Origin: Gemmatimonadota bacterium
GTDB lineage: Bacteria; Gemmatimonadota; Gemmatimonadetes; Gemmatimonadales; GWC2-71-9
DNA: 64,000 nucleotides
Direction: 5' to 3'
Assembly (NCBI GenBank): GCA_003222115.1
Contig: QHUL01000054.1
Location: 1 to 64,000, forward strand
Part shown: positions 27,179 through 38,158 of the stretch, in pieces
Layout: each line of letters opens with the position of its first letter
Position numbering within the stretch: position 1 is the first letter of the stretch
Notes under the pieces: generated by a model
The model's input: the letters and a program-made list of their open reading frames with translations, nothing else
What the model was told of the DNA's origin: nothing
Databases searched by the model: none
Position numbers and translations under genes: made by a program

Positions 27179-28149
27179 ACGGCCCCCGACCGCATCAAGT
27201 CGTGGAGATGGACCATCCCGACCACGCGGCGGCCGCCGTCGAGCACGGGCAGGGCCATGATGCCGTGCTGCTCCATCACGCGCACCGCCGCCCCCGCCAG
27301 CTCGTCGGGCGTGGTCGTCTTGGGTGCCTGCGTCATCACCTCACCGACCGGGATGTCGAGGAACGCCTCCGCCCGCTCCATCAGCCGCGTCAGGTCGCCG
27401 GCCGTCACCACGCCGAGCAGGCTGCCCCGCTCGTCCACGACGGCCACCGTGCCGCGCTTCTCGGCGAGCAGCACGACGCACTCTCGCATCGGGCGCTCGG
27501 GTCGGAGCGTGGGGAGGTCATGGGAGAGCATCACGTCCGCCACGCTCAGGAGCAGCTTCTTGCCGAGCGCGCCGCCGGGGTGCAGGGCCGCGAACGCCTC
27601 GCGACGGAACCCCTTCACCTCGAGCAGCGCGACGGCCAGGGCGTCGCCCAGGGCCAGCGCCGCCGTGGTGCTTGCCGTGGGCGCGAGGGTCTCGGGGCAC
27701 GCCTCCTCCGTCACGCCCGCGTCCAGCACGACGTCGGCCTGCCGGGCGAGCGCCGCATCGCTGTTGCCGGTCACGGCGATGATTGGGACGCCCAGCCGCT
27801 TGAGCTGTTGCAGCAGGCCGAACAGCTCCTCCGAGGCGCCGCTCTTCGAGAGGATGATGGCCGCGTCGTCGCGGCCGACGATCCCGAGGTCACCGTGCAG
27901 CGAGTCGACCGGATGGAGGAAGGTGGCCGGGGTGCCGGTGGAGGTGAAGGTCGCAGCGATCTTGCGGGCGATGAGGCCGGACTTGCCGAGCCCGGAGACG
28001 ATTATCCGGCCCTGCGCCCCCGCGAGCAGGCGCACTGCCGCCGCGAACGGAGGGCCCAGCCGCTCGGCGACCCGTCGGATCGCGTCCGCCTCGAGCACCA
28101 GGACCCGGCGCCCGCGCTCAACGAGATCGCCTGGCTCCATGCGCGACAT
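27175..28149 (-). CDS. kdsD: D-arabinose 5-phosphate isomerase
   Basis: 324 residues from ATG 28149, chosen for GGGAG 7 bases upstream. SIS domain (residues 40-175): V-S-G-L-G-K-S-G, H-P-V-D-S-L-H-G-D-L-G, and S-K-S-G-A-S-E-E. Two CBS domains fill the C-terminal half. It converts ribulose-5-phosphate to arabinose-5-phosphate, the first committed step of Kdo synthesis. The next enzymes, KdsA, KdsC and KdsB, are all in this operon. Confidence 0.95.
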   Translation of the reverse strand: MSRMEPGDLVERGRRVLVLEADAIRRVAERLGPPFAAAVRLLAGAQGRIIVSGLGKSGLIARKIAATFTSTGTPATFLHPVDSLHGDLGIVGRDDAAIILSKSGASEELFGLLQQLKRLGVPIIAVTGNSDAALARQADVVLDAGVTEEACPETLAPTASTTAALALGDALAVALLEVKGFRREAFAALHPGGALGKKLLLSVADVMLSHDLPTLRPERPMRECVVLLAEKRGTVAVVDERGSLLGVVTAGDLTRLMERAEAFLDIPVGEVMTQAPKTTTPDELAGAAVRVMEQHGIMALPVLDGGRRVVGMVHLHDLMRSGAV

Positions 28150-28690
28150 CACCCGACTCCCGGAAGTACCGCTTGAGAATGTCTTGCCACTCGCCTCGCG
28201 TCCGTAGCAACAGCTCCGCCACCTCCCGCACGGCCCCCTGCCCGCCCGACGCCGTCGTGACGACCTTCGCCGCCGCCTTCACCTCGGCGACGGCGTTCGC
28301 CACCGCGATGGGGAGGGCCACCTGCCGCAGCACGGGCAGGTCGGCCAGGTCGTCGCCCACGTAGGCGCAGTCGGCGAGCGTGAGGCCGCGGCGCTCCAGC
28401 GCCCCGACGAACTCGGGGAGCTTGTCCGCGGGCGCGACCTCCAGCAGCTCGTCCACCTCCATCTCCTTGGCGCGGACCTGGGTGGCCTCCGAGGCGCGGC
28501 CCGACACCAGCACGACGGGCAGACCCACGGTGCGCAGCACCTTCACGCCCAACCCGTCCTGCACGTGGAAGCGCTTGAATTCGAGCGCGTGGTTCGCGAC
28601 GAGGCCCAGGTAGATGCCGCCGTCCGTGAGCACCCCGTCCACGTCCAACCCCACGAGCTTGATGCGCCGCGCCAGCGCCTGGTCAAGCAC
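28118..28690 (-). CDS. kdsC: 3-deoxy-D-manno-octulosonate-8-phosphate phosphatase
   Basis: 190 residues from GTG 28690, with GGGAGGTGG close upstream and an 8-base overlap with kdsA. A capless HAD phosphatase: G-L-D-V-D-G-V-L-T-D-G gives the nucleophile Asp and acid Asp, L-V-S-G-R the Ser, A-D-K a Lys, and Y-V-G-D-D-L-A-D the last acid pair. It releases phosphate from Kdo-8-phosphate. The length fits the tetrameric KdsC family. Confidence 0.95.
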   Translation of the reverse strand: MLDQALARRIKLVGLDVDGVLTDGGIYLGLVANHALEFKRFHVQDGLGVKVLRTVGLPVVLVSGRASEATQVRAKEMEVDELLEVAPADKLPEFVGALERRGLTLADCAYVGDDLADLPVLRQVALPIAVANAVAEVKAAAKVVTTASGGQGAVREVAELLLRTRGEWQDILKRYFRESGDVAHGARRSR

Positions 28691-29495
28691 GGACCACCTC
28701 CCGGGCACGCTGCCACACCTCGAGGGCCACGGTGACGAGGCCTGCCAGTTGGTCGAGCGGCACCATGTTGGGGCCGTCCGACGGCGCGTGGTCGGGGTCG
28801 GGATGGGTCTCGAGGAAGAACGCGTCGGCGCCCGCGGCCGCCGCCGCGTAGAGCAGCGGTGGGATGAGCTCGCGGGAGCCTGCGCTCGCCCCATCGGGTC
28901 CCTGGCCGGGCTGCTGCACCGAGTGCGTCGCGTCGAAGACGACGGGCACGCCGCAGGCCGCCCGCAGCCGCACGAAGTTCCGCATATCCACCACGAGGTC
29001 GCCGTAGCCGAAGAAGCTGCCCCGCTCCGTGACCGCGATCTCGGGTGCGCCCCCCGCGCGCAGCTTCTCCACCGCGCCCCGCATCTCCAGCGGGCTCATC
29101 CATTGCCCCTTCTTCACGTTCACCGCCCGTCCTGCCTTCCCTGTGGCGACGAGGAGGTCCGTCTGGCGGCACAAGAACGCCGGGATCTGCAGCACGTCGG
29201 CCACCTGGGCGGCGGCCGGGACGTGGTGCGTCTCGTGGACGTCGGTGAGGACGGGGAGGCCGGTCGCCCGGCGCACCCGCTCGAGTGCCCGCAGCCCCTG
29301 CTCCAGGCCGGGGCCTCGCGCCGCCCGCAGGCGGGAGCGATTGGCTTTGTCGTACGACGCCTTGTAGATGACGTGCAGGCCGAGCTTGGCCGCGAGGTCG
29401 GCGAGGCCCTCGCCGACGCGGAGATTCAGGTCGTCGGACTCGACTACGCAGGGCCCCGCGATGAGGAACGGGACGGAGCCGAAGTGCGGCGTCAT
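28683..29495 (-). CDS. kdsA: 3-deoxy-8-phosphooctulonate synthase
   Basis: 270 residues. A-G-P-C-V-V-E-S near the start, Y-K-A-S-Y-D-K-A-N-R-S, T-D-V-H-E, V-N-V-K-K-G-Q-W, and D-A-T-H-S-V-Q-Q-P. It condenses arabinose-5-phosphate with phosphoenolpyruvate to Kdo-8-phosphate. The Cys in A-G-P-C and the D-A-T-H-S segment, rather than Asn at the first metal position, suggest the metal-dependent class, but I have not aligned it. Four bases after pyrG. Confidence 0.95.
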   Translation of the reverse strand: MTPHFGSVPFLIAGPCVVESDDLNLRVGEGLADLAAKLGLHVIYKASYDKANRSRLRAARGPGLEQGLRALERVRRATGLPVLTDVHETHHVPAAAQVADVLQIPAFLCRQTDLLVATGKAGRAVNVKKGQWMSPLEMRGAVEKLRAGGAPEIAVTERGSFFGYGDLVVDMRNFVRLRAACGVPVVFDATHSVQQPGQGPDGASAGSRELIPPLLYAAAAAGADAFFLETHPDPDHAPSDGPNMVPLDQLAGLVTVALEVWQRAREVVRA

Positions 29496-29499
29496 CGCC

Positions 29500-31904
<2,405 letters not shown>

Positions 31905-31909
31905 GGGGG

Positions 31910-31915
31910 AAGATA
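31910..31915 (-). promoter_or_regulatory. -10 box of the kdsB operon
   Basis: TATCTT on the minus strand, followed by CCCCC and then the GTG at 31904. A 5-base gap places transcription start at the initiation codon, so a leaderless message is predicted. I find no good -35 box at 16-18 bases. Confidence 0.45.
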
Positions 31916-32008
31916 CAAAAGTCGTGCCGCGGAATCTAGCCTGTTGGGGTCAGGTGAGGAAACCTCCCATCCGGTAAGCGGTTACGGAACCACCGGCGCT
32001 GCCGCATC

Positions 32009-32599
32009 TCACACGCTCGCGTGGGCGATCTGGAGGAAGTTCTGGAGCAGCCGTTTGCCGTGCTCGGTGCCGATGGACTCGGGGTGGAATTGCACCCCGT
32101 ACACCGGGTGCCTGCGGTGCTTCATGGCCATGATCTCGGTGTCCTTGGGGCGGTCGCCGCTCCACGCCGTGATGACGAGGTCGGCGGGCAGCGACTCGGG
32201 CTCGACCACGAGCGAGTGGTACCGCATCGCGGTGACCGGACTCGGGATGCCGTCGAACAATTCGTCCCCCTGATGCACCACCGGGCACGTCTTGCCGTGC
32301 ATGAGGCGTACGGCACGCACCACTTTGCCGCCGAACGCCTGCCCGATCGCTTGGTGGCCCAGGCAGACGCCGAGGGTCGGCACCTTGCCCGCGAGGGCCG
32401 CGACCAGGGGGACGAGGATGCCCGCCTCGGCCGGCGTGCGCGGGCCGGGGGAAAGCACCGCCGCGGTGGGCTTGAGGCCGAGCACGTCCGCCACGGTAAG
32501 GGCGTCGTTGCGATACACTACCGGCTCCTCTCCCAGCTCGCCGAGGTACTGCACCAGGTTGTAGGTGAAGGAGTCGTAGTTGTCGAGGACAAAGAGCAT
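32009..32599 (-). CDS. trpG: Anthranilate/aminodeoxychorismate synthase glutamine amidotransferase
   Basis: 196 residues. Class I glutaminase: [10 protein letters not shown] near the start, L-S-P-G-P-x-T-P, nucleophile Cys in L-G-V-C-L-G-H-Q, and F-H-P-E-S with the catalytic His and Glu. It supplies ammonia to TrpE or PabB; no partner subunit lies nearby, so it may serve both pathways, as in bacteria with a shared subunit. Single-gene transcript, divergent from the next gene with start codons 18 bases apart. Confidence 0.9.
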   Translation of the reverse strand: MLFVLDNYDSFTYNLVQYLGELGEEPVVYRNDALTVADVLGLKPTAAVLSPGPRTPAEAGILVPLVAALAGKVPTLGVCLGHQAIGQAFGGKVVRAVRLMHGKTCPVVHQGDELFDGIPSPVTAMRYHSLVVEPESLPADLVITAWSGDRPKDTEIMAMKHRRHPVYGVQFHPESIGTEHGKRLLQNFLQIAHASV

Positions 32600-32610
32600 G
32601 GCATAATGTA
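32580..32610. promoter_or_regulatory. Overlapping divergent promoters (trpG / lipase maturation factor)
   Basis: Plus strand: TTGTCG (32580-32585), a 16-base spacer, CATAAT (32602-32607), about 10 bases to ATG 32618. Minus strand: TACATT (32610-32605), then 5 bases to the trpG ATG at 32599. The two -10 boxes share three base pairs, so polymerase cannot occupy both at once. The plus-strand -35 lies inside the trpG coding sequence. Confidence 0.5.
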
Positions 32611-32617
32611 CTTCGTC

Positions 32618-34174
32618 ATGGAGTGGCTCGCCGCGCAGGTCCAGGCGCTGCTCGCTGGCGTCGACGAGTTCTCCCGCTGGCTCGTCGGCGCGGCGGACGG
32701 CAAGTCGAGCTACGAGCTCACCCGCTGGGTGTTCCTGCGCGCGCTCGGCGTCGTCTATCTGATCGCGTTCCTGTCGCTCTGGCCGCAGCTGAGGGGTCTG
32801 ATCGGGCCGCAGGGGATTCTCCCGGCGCAGGATCTCCTGGCGGCGGCGCGCCGCCAGCTGGGCGGGGAGCGCTTCCACCTCGTGCCGACGTTGTTCTGGA
32901 TCGACGGAGGGCCGACGGCGCTTCACCTCGCCTGCGCCCTGGGTGTACTCTGCTCGGTGCTCCTCATCCTGAACGTCGCGCCCCTGCCGAGCCTCGTGCT
33001 CCTCTGGGTGCTCTATCTGTCGCTGGCGGCGGTGGGACGGGAATTCCTGGCCTATCAGTGGGACGTGCTGCTGCTCGAGGCGGGGTTGCTCGCGATGCTG
33101 TTTGCACCGGGACACCTGCTGCCGCGCGGTGCCGTGCGGCCGGTATCGGCGCTGGCGCTATTTCTCCTGTGGTGGCTGCTGTTCCGCCTGACCTTCCAGT
33201 CGGGCATCGTGAAGCTGACGAGCGGCGACCCGACGTGGCGCAATCTCACGGCGCTCGACTACCACTTCTGGACCCAACCGCTTCCCACATGGACCGCCTG
33301 GTACGTGAATCTGCTCCCGAGCGGCGCCAAGAAGCTGATGGTCGTGGGCACGTATCTGCTCGAGATCGGCGTCCCATTCTTGATCTTCGGGCCCCGCCCC
33401 GCGCGGCTCGCGGCGTGCGCAGGGATGATTCTGATGCAGCTCCTGATCTTCGGGACAGGGAACTACAACTTCTTCAATCTGCTCACGATGGCACTCGCGC
33501 TCCTGCTCGTGGATGACGCCGTGTGGGCGAGCGTGCTTCCCGCCCGGCTGTCGCAGGCCCTACAGCCAGCTGCACCCGCAGCCGGTGCACTCTTCCCCCG
33601 GCTCGCGACGACGCTGCTCGCCGTGTTGCTGCTCGCCGCGAGCTCGGTGAAGTTATGGCTCAGCTTCTTCCCGTACGAGTCGCTTCCCCGACTCATCGCG
33701 AGGCCCCTGGTCTGGGTCGAGCCGTTCCGCAGCGTCAACAGCTACGGCCTGTTCCGCGTGATGACGACGGAGCGTCCGGAGATCGTGGTGGAAGGCAGCG
33801 ACGACGGCCAGACGTGGCTCGCCTACGACTTCCGGTACAAGCCGGGGGACCCGTCGCGCCGGCCGGCGTTCGTCGAGCCCCACCAGCCGCGGCTCGATTG
33901 GCAGATGTGGTTCGCGGCGCTGAGTCGTTACGACTACACCCCCTGGTTCCAGGCCTTCCTGGCCCGCCTGCTCGAGGGGTCGCCCCGCGTGGTGGCTCTG
34001 ATGGGTCGGAACCCGTTCCCCGACCATCCGCCCAAGTACGCGCGCGCGCAGTTGTACGAGTATCGCTTCACGACGTGGCGCGAGCGGCGGGAAACGGGGG
34101 CATGGTGGAGTCGCACCCTCGTGGGGGCGTACAGCCCGGTGGTGACCTTAGGCCCCGCCGCGTCAGTTCCTTGA
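32618..34174 (+). CDS. Lipase maturation factor family membrane protein
   Basis: 518 residues from ATG 32618; an earlier in-frame ATG at 32606 overlaps the predicted -10 box, so it is less likely. About eight to ten membrane segments in residues 40-345, with [13 protein letters not shown] near 195, then a soluble C-terminal domain with [19 protein letters not shown] and the P-P-x-Y-x-R-A region. This matches the LMF1/2 family, which in animals folds lipases in the ER; the bacterial role is not established. Converges with the next gene, leaving 6 bases. Confidence 0.88.
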   Translation: MEWLAAQVQALLAGVDEFSRWLVGAADGKSSYELTRWVFLRALGVVYLIAFLSLWPQLRGLIGPQGILPAQDLLAAARRQLGGERFHLVPTLFWIDGGPTALHLACALGVLCSVLLILNVAPLPSLVLLWVLYLSLAAVGREFLAYQWDVLLLEAGLLAMLFAPGHLLPRGAVRPVSALALFLLWWLLFRLTFQSGIVKLTSGDPTWRNLTALDYHFWTQPLPTWTAWYVNLLPSGAKKLMVVGTYLLEIGVPFLIFGPRPARLAACAGMILMQLLIFGTGNYNFFNLLTMALALLLVDDAVWASVLPARLSQALQPAAPAAGALFPRLATTLLAVLLLAASSVKLWLSFFPYESLPRLIARPLVWVEPFRSVNSYGLFRVMTTERPEIVVEGSDDGQTWLAYDFRYKPGDPSRRPAFVEPHQPRLDWQMWFAALSRYDYTPWFQAFLARLLEGSPRVVALMGRNPFPDHPPKYARAQLYEYRFTTWRERRETGAWWSRTLVGAYSPVVTLGPAASVP

Positions 34175-34180
34175 GGGCTC

Positions 34181-34765
34181 CTACTGGTACCCGCGACGGA
34201 GCAGCCGTTTGGCGCCGGCCGCGAAGCCCGCGGCGTCCGGCACCGCAAAGTTGAGGGAGTCTGCGATGCGGTCGATGATGTTGAAGGCGGCGCACACGTG
34301 GATGGCGTCGGCGATGGCGGCGTCGGTCACACCCGCCGCGCGCAGGGGAGCGACGTCGTGCAGGCCGACCTGCTGCGGATGCAGCGTGAGCTTCTCGAGA
34401 AATCCCAGCACAGCCCTGAGGCGTTCAGGGATCGCGGCGGTGCGCCAGTCCTCCAGCACGGCGGCCACGAGCTCCGGATCTTGCAGCGCCCGCGACGCGA
34501 CCGCGCCGTGGGAGCCGGTTCAGAAGGGACAGTTGTTGCGCCGCGAGACGAAGGCCGCGAACAGCTCCCGCTCGCCGACGCTCCAATCCGATGGCCCCCG
34601 CATCACCTGTTGCAACCAGGCGGAGAACGGGCGCCCGAACAGGTCGGGGCGGTAGAACAGCGTGCGCACGACATCCGGTACCCGCCGCCCGCCCAGCGCT
34701 CCCGCGATGATGAGGATCAGCCGCTCGCGCAGCCGGTGCCCGCGCTCTACGACTCGCAGCCGCAT
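34181..34765 (-). CDS. Putative selenocysteine-containing AhpD-like (carboxymuconolactone decarboxylase fold) peroxidase
   Basis: Reading from ATG 34765 gives 81 residues ending R-R-N-N-C-P-F, an in-frame UGA (34522-34520), then 112 more residues beginning T-G-S-H-G in the same frame to a stop at 34181. The family motif is E-x11-C-x-x-C-x3-H. Here E67, C79 and H86 are all present at that spacing and UGA stands exactly for the second Cys, which is the peroxidatic residue of M. tuberculosis AhpD (Cys133). Decoded as Sec82, the product is a normal 194-residue family member with a downstream H-V-C-A-A-F-N-I-I-D-R segment. A SECIS-like hairpin follows the UGA. The start overlaps the upstream stop (TGATG). 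Alternatives: a recent TGC-to-TGA nonsense mutation, or a base-calling error. Confidence 0.78.
34489..34512 (-). promoter_or_regulatory. Candidate bacterial SECIS hairpin
   Basis: In the message, CCC-A-CGGCGC, apical loop GGUC, then GCGUCG-C-GGG. The 6-bp upper stem (one G-U pair) and 3-bp lower stem are separated by an A/C mismatch. The loop GGU is at nucleotides 21-23 counting the UGA as 1-3; in E. coli fdhF it is at 22-24. Position and loop sequence are as expected for SelB recognition. In GC-rich DNA some hairpin is expected by chance, so this supports but does not prove Sec insertion. Confidence 0.55.
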
Positions 34766-35100
34766 CAGTCGTCTCCCAGGGCGGCGAACCCACGCTCGAG
34801 CCGCGCCATCCCCGCACCCAGCGCCGCGCTGAGCGTGATCTCGAAAATCGCGTCCTCCGAGTACCCGCCGTCCCGCAGGGCCGCGACATCGGCGTCCGTC
34901 ACGAGGTAGGCGTGGCGCGCCACCTTCTCGACGTAGGGTGCCAGGGCCGCGGGAAGGCCGACTCCCGCCGCGGCGCCGCGTCCGGCGAGCGCGGCGGCGC
35001 GCCCCTCCACAGAGCACCGCAGGCCGCGCTCCGCGGCGCCGGGGCTTTGCACCACGGCTTCCGCCACGCGCCGCGCGGCGTCGGCATGGCGATCGTTCAC
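34765..35100 (-). CDS. CMD-like small protein lacking the CxxC
   Basis: 111 residues from GTG 35100, which overlaps the previous stop (GTGA). The segment Y-V-E-K-V-A-R-H-A-Y, then T-D-A-D-V-A-A-L and G-Y-S-E-D-A-I-F-E-I-T, with A-A-L-G-A-G-M-A-R-L, resembles the helical core of carboxymuconolactone decarboxylase-fold proteins, but there is no C-x-x-C. It is coupled to the putative selenoprotein by TGATG, so a heteromeric partner is plausible. No function can be assigned. Confidence 0.7.
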   Translation of the reverse strand: MNDRHADAARRVAEAVVQSPGAAERGLRCSVEGRAAALAGRGAAAGVGLPAALAPYVEKVARHAYLVTDADVAALRDGGYSEDAIFEITLSAALGAGMARLERGFAALGDD

Positions 35101-35399
35101 GCGCGCCCCCGGAGCTTCGCTATCCACCAGCGCAGCCCGACGAACAGGAAGCGCCAATCCTTGAGGAACTCGGGGGGCTTCCCCTCGAACCCGTGCCCCA
35201 CGAACTGGAAGATCCAGCCCGCGACGAACAGCGCGACCGGCACCGGCCAGAACCCGCGCACGAATACCGCAACGACGAACAGCGGCACGGAGAGGGCGAT
35301 GAGCGGAATACCGATCGTGTGGCAGAAGCGATTGATGGGGTGCTGATGGCTCCGCGTGTACTGCGCCACCCACTCGGACATGGGGCGGTTGCCCAGCAT
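35097..35399 (-). CDS. DUF962 / Mpo1-like protein
   Basis: 100 residues, with three hydrophobic segments. The family histidines are in S-H-Q-H-P-I-N-R-F-C-H-T-I-G (His20, His27) and V-G-H-G-F-E-G-K-P-P. Yeast Mpo1 is an iron-dependent dioxygenase that shortens 2-hydroxy fatty acids by one carbon (alpha-oxidation). The gene sits directly after a 2-hydroxy-acid oxidase gene, which gives a coherent theme: turnover of 2-hydroxy acids at the membrane. Bacterial members are not well characterised. Confidence 0.88.
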   Translation of the reverse strand: MLGNRPMSEWVAQYTRSHQHPINRFCHTIGIPLIALSVPLFVVAVFVRGFWPVPVALFVAGWIFQFVGHGFEGKPPEFLKDWRFLFVGLRWWIAKLRGRA

Positions 35400-35442
35400 A
35401 CGTCGGCTCCTTGCGCGGGATCGGGCCTCGACGGCCGCACTC

Positions 35443-36723
35443 TCAAGATACCTGAAATGGCGTCCGCTGCAGCCGCGCCCGGGTGATCTCCTCCACGCCG
35501 CGGCACCCGGCGAGCCCCACCGTCAGATCGAAATCGGCCAGCAGATTGCGGAGCACCTCGAGCACGCCCGCCTCGCCAGCCAGGGCCAACCCGTAGACGT
35601 AGGGTCGCCCGATGCACACCGCGCGAGCGCCCAGCGCGAGGGCCTTGAACACGTCCGCTCCGGTGCGGATGCCGCTGTCGAGCAGCACGGGAACCCTGCC
35701 GCCCACGGCCTCGACGATGTCGGGCAACGCGTCCAGTGTCGCGATCGCCCCGTCCACCTGCCGGCCCCCGTGGTTCGACACGATCACGCCGTCCGCCCCC
35801 GCGTCCACGGCGCGACGGGCGTCGTCGGGGTGCAGGATGCCCTTCAAGAGGAGCGGGAGCTTCGTCAGCTCGCGCAAGCGCGGGATGTCTTCCCAGCTGA
35901 GCGAGGGCCGGGGGAACGTCGCGGCGAAGCGCCGCACCGCGGCGCGCGGCTGGCCCGAGCGGAGGTTCGTGAGCAGGCTGCCGGGGTAGCGCCGGGCCGC
36001 GCCGACGAACGCCTTCACCGCGGCCCAGGTGATGCGGCCGGCGGGCGCCGCCGGTTCGCCGTCCAACGGCTCCGCGAGCCGTCCCCGGAACGCCGGGTCG
36101 CTCGTGTACTGGGCGATGCCCCGCCCGTGGAGGAAGGGCAGGTAGGCGAGATCGAGGTCGCGCGGGCGCCAGGCGAGCATCGTCGTGTCGAGCGTGAGCA
36201 CGATGGCGCGGCAGTGGCACGCCTCCGCGCGCCGCACGAAGCTTTCCATCACCGCGTCGACGCCATTCCAGTAGAGCTGGAACCAGCGCGGACCGCTCCC
36301 CACGGCGGCGCACGTCTCGATCGGGCACGAGGCTTGGGACGAGACGATCATCGGGATCTCCGCCCGTGCCGCGGCGCGCGCCACGGCCGCGTCGGCCTCG
36401 CGATGCGCCATCTCGAGCACGCCGACCGGGGCGAGCAGGATGGGGGCCGGCAGGCGGTCGCCAAACAGCTCGATTGACAGGTCGCGCACGGACACGTCCC
36501 GCAGCACGCGCGGCACGATCGCCCAGCGCTCGAACGCCGCCCGGTTCGCCCGCAGCGTCAGCTCCGCCCCGGCGCCGCCCGCGACGTAAGCGAACCCCTC
36601 CCGGCTCATCACGGCGCGGGCCCGCGCTTCGAGCCGCTCGAACGACACCGGGACCCGCGGCGCGCGGCCCCGCACCCCGTCCAGGAAGATCGCGCGCTGC
36701 CGTTCGGGGCCGGGGCCGCTCAT
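35443..36723 (-). CDS. FMN-dependent alpha-hydroxy-acid oxidizing enzyme
   Basis: 426 residues; the ATG overlaps the xerD stop (ATGA). (alpha/beta)8 barrel of the lactate oxidase/glycolate oxidase/LldD family: S-S-Q-A-S and Q-L-Y-W for the flavin, T-L-D-T near the middle, [11 protein letters not shown] (Lys), [11 protein letters not shown] with the catalytic His and substrate Arg, and D-S-G-I-R-T-G-x-D-V-x-K-A-L. It oxidises an L-2-hydroxy acid to the 2-oxo acid. The substrate cannot be read; neighbours suggest a longer hydroxy acid. Confidence 0.92.
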   Translation of the reverse strand: MSGPGPERQRAIFLDGVRGRAPRVPVSFERLEARARAVMSREGFAYVAGGAGAELTLRANRAAFERWAIVPRVLRDVSVRDLSIELFGDRLPAPILLAPVGVLEMAHREADAAVARAAARAEIPMIVSSQASCPIETCAAVGSGPRWFQLYWNGVDAVMESFVRRAEACHCRAIVLTLDTTMLAWRPRDLDLAYLPFLHGRGIAQYTSDPAFRGRLAEPLDGEPAAPAGRITWAAVKAFVGAARRYPGSLLTNLRSGQPRAAVRRFAATFPRPSLSWEDIPRLRELTKLPLLLKGILHPDDARRAVDAGADGVIVSNHGGRQVDGAIATLDALPDIVEAVGGRVPVLLDSGIRTGADVFKALALGARAVCIGRPYVYGLALAGEAGVLEVLRNLLADFDLTVGLAGCRGVEEITRARLQRTPFQVS

Positions 36724-37640
36724 GCGCGGGGATGGAATTGCCTGTGCACGGTGCGCAGGTAGTCCCGGTCTAGGTGCGTGTAGATCTGCGTAGTGGCGAG
36801 GTCCGCGTGGCCCAGCATCTCCTGCACCGCCCGCAGGTCCGCCCCCCCCTCGAGCAGGTGCGTCGCGAAGCTGTGGCGCAGCGTGTGGGGCGTCACGCGC
36901 TTCGCTATCCCCGCCCGGCGGGCCGTCTGCTTGATGATGCCCCACGCCCCCACCCGGGAGAGCGGCGTGCCGCGGGCGTTGAGAAACAGGACCCCCCGCC
37001 CGTTCCCCCGGTCGAGACGCGGGCGGATCTCGCGCGCGTACAGCGCCGCCTGGCCGAGCGCCCTCCGCCCCACCGGCACGATGCGCTCCTTCGCGCCCTT
37101 GCCGAAGACGCGCGCCAGACCTTGCTCGTAGAGCACGTCCTGCACCTTCAGCGACACGAGCTCCGATACCCGGCACCCAGTCGCGTACGCGAACTCGAGC
37201 AGCGCGCGATCGCGGATCGCGAGGGGCTCGTCGGTGTTGGGCGCGGCGAGCAGGCGCTCCACCTCGGCCACCGTGAGCACGGTCGGCAGGGTGCGCCACC
37301 GCTTGGGAGATTCGAGCCGCTCGGTCGGGTCCCGCGCCGCGAGCCCCTCTCCGACGAGAAACTTGAAATAGGTGCGAACGGCGGAGATCTGTCGGTGGAT
37401 CGTCGCAGGCGAGAGCCCCAGGTCCTTGAGCGCGTACACGAACTCGCGCAGCTGGGTGGCCGTGAGCCCGTCGGGTCCCATCGCGCCCCGCGCCGTGGCA
37501 TGCGACGCGAGACGGCGCACGTCGCGGAGGTAGCTCGCGACCGTGTTGGCGCTGTGCCCCGCCTCGAGGGCGAGGTAGTCCCGGAAGCCTTCGAGGTGGA
37601 AGACGCGATCGAGCGTGTCGGACGCGGCGTCGGCGGTCAC
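36720..37640 (-). CDS. xerD: Tyrosine recombinase XerD-like
   Basis: 306 residues, normal length. An N-terminal core-binding (SAM-like) domain, then the catalytic set: Arg in G-C-R-V-S-E-L, Lys in [17 protein letters not shown] (His and Arg), L-G-H-A-D-L, and the nucleophile Tyr in T-Q-I-Y-T-H. Resolves chromosome dimers at dif with XerC. It is in a housekeeping run with no phage or integron genes nearby, so it is the cellular Xer rather than an integrase. XerC versus XerD is not certain. Confidence 0.92.
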   Translation of the reverse strand: MTADAASDTLDRVFHLEGFRDYLALEAGHSANTVASYLRDVRRLASHATARGAMGPDGLTATQLREFVYALKDLGLSPATIHRQISAVRTYFKFLVGEGLAARDPTERLESPKRWRTLPTVLTVAEVERLLAAPNTDEPLAIRDRALLEFAYATGCRVSELVSLKVQDVLYEQGLARVFGKGAKERIVPVGRRALGQAALYAREIRPRLDRGNGRGVLFLNARGTPLSRVGAWGIIKQTARRAGIAKRVTPHTLRHSFATHLLEGGADLRAVQEMLGHADLATTQIYTHLDRDYLRTVHRQFHPRA

Positions 37641-37650
37641 CGGAACGGCC

Positions 37651-38130
37651 CTACAGCCAGCGCCGTACGCGGGCTCGGTATGCCCGGTACTCGTCCTTGA
37701 ATCGGCGCTCGAGGTACGCCTCCTCCAGCGCGATGACGCGGCGCCTCATGAGGAGGATCACGACGGGCAGGAGGACGAGGGGCCAGAGCGCCCTCGCGAG
37801 CAGGCCTGCACCGACGTAGACGAACACCCAGCCGACGTACATCGGGTTGCGCGTGAACCGGTAGGGGCCGTGCGTGACGAACGCCGTCGTGGGCTTGAAG
37901 GGGTTGGGGGTCGTCCCGGCGCGGCGGAACGTCACCACCGCGCTCCCCGTCAGCGCCGCACCGAGTGCGACGAGCCCCCAGCCGAGGCCCTGCCAAACAC
38001 CGCGCCCGGCCGCGGGGACCAGGGTGACGGGGAACAACCGCTGCAGCGCGTATCCCACGGCGAAGCCCAGCACGAACACGAGCGGAGGTGGGAACGCGAT
38101 CCCGGGCGTGTCGCCGTTGGGGTAGGCCAT
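37651..38130 (-). CDS. Isoprenylcysteine carboxyl methyltransferase-like membrane protein
   Basis: 159 residues with about four membrane segments. The family hallmark [15 protein letters not shown] and the C-terminal E-E-x(8)-F-x-D-E-Y-x-x-Y-x-x-x-V-R-R-W-L are both present; these bind SAM and the phospho/lipid substrate in the ICMT/PEMT group. Bacterial members methylate unknown small or lipid substrates. Followed 10 bases later by xerD. Confidence 0.85.
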   Translation of the reverse strand: MAYPNGDTPGIAFPPPLVFVLGFAVGYALQRLFPVTLVPAAGRGVWQGLGWGLVALGAALTGSAVVTFRRAGTTPNPFKPTTAFVTHGPYRFTRNPMYVGWVFVYVGAGLLARALWPLVLLPVVILLMRRRVIALEEAYLERRFKDEYRAYRARVRRWL

Positions 38131-38158
38131 GGGGATTCCTGACAGGGGCGATGCGATT

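Noticed and set aside
34181-34468. Separate 95-residue gene starting at GTG 34468
   Set aside because: It is the C-terminal half of the CMD-fold protein; the frame continues upstream through one UGA to a full N-terminal half, and no ribosome site precedes 34468.
36720-37640. xerD gene as a mark of an integron, phage or genomic island
   Set aside because: Its neighbours are housekeeping genes, there are no attachment-site repeats, cassettes or phage genes, and base composition does not change.
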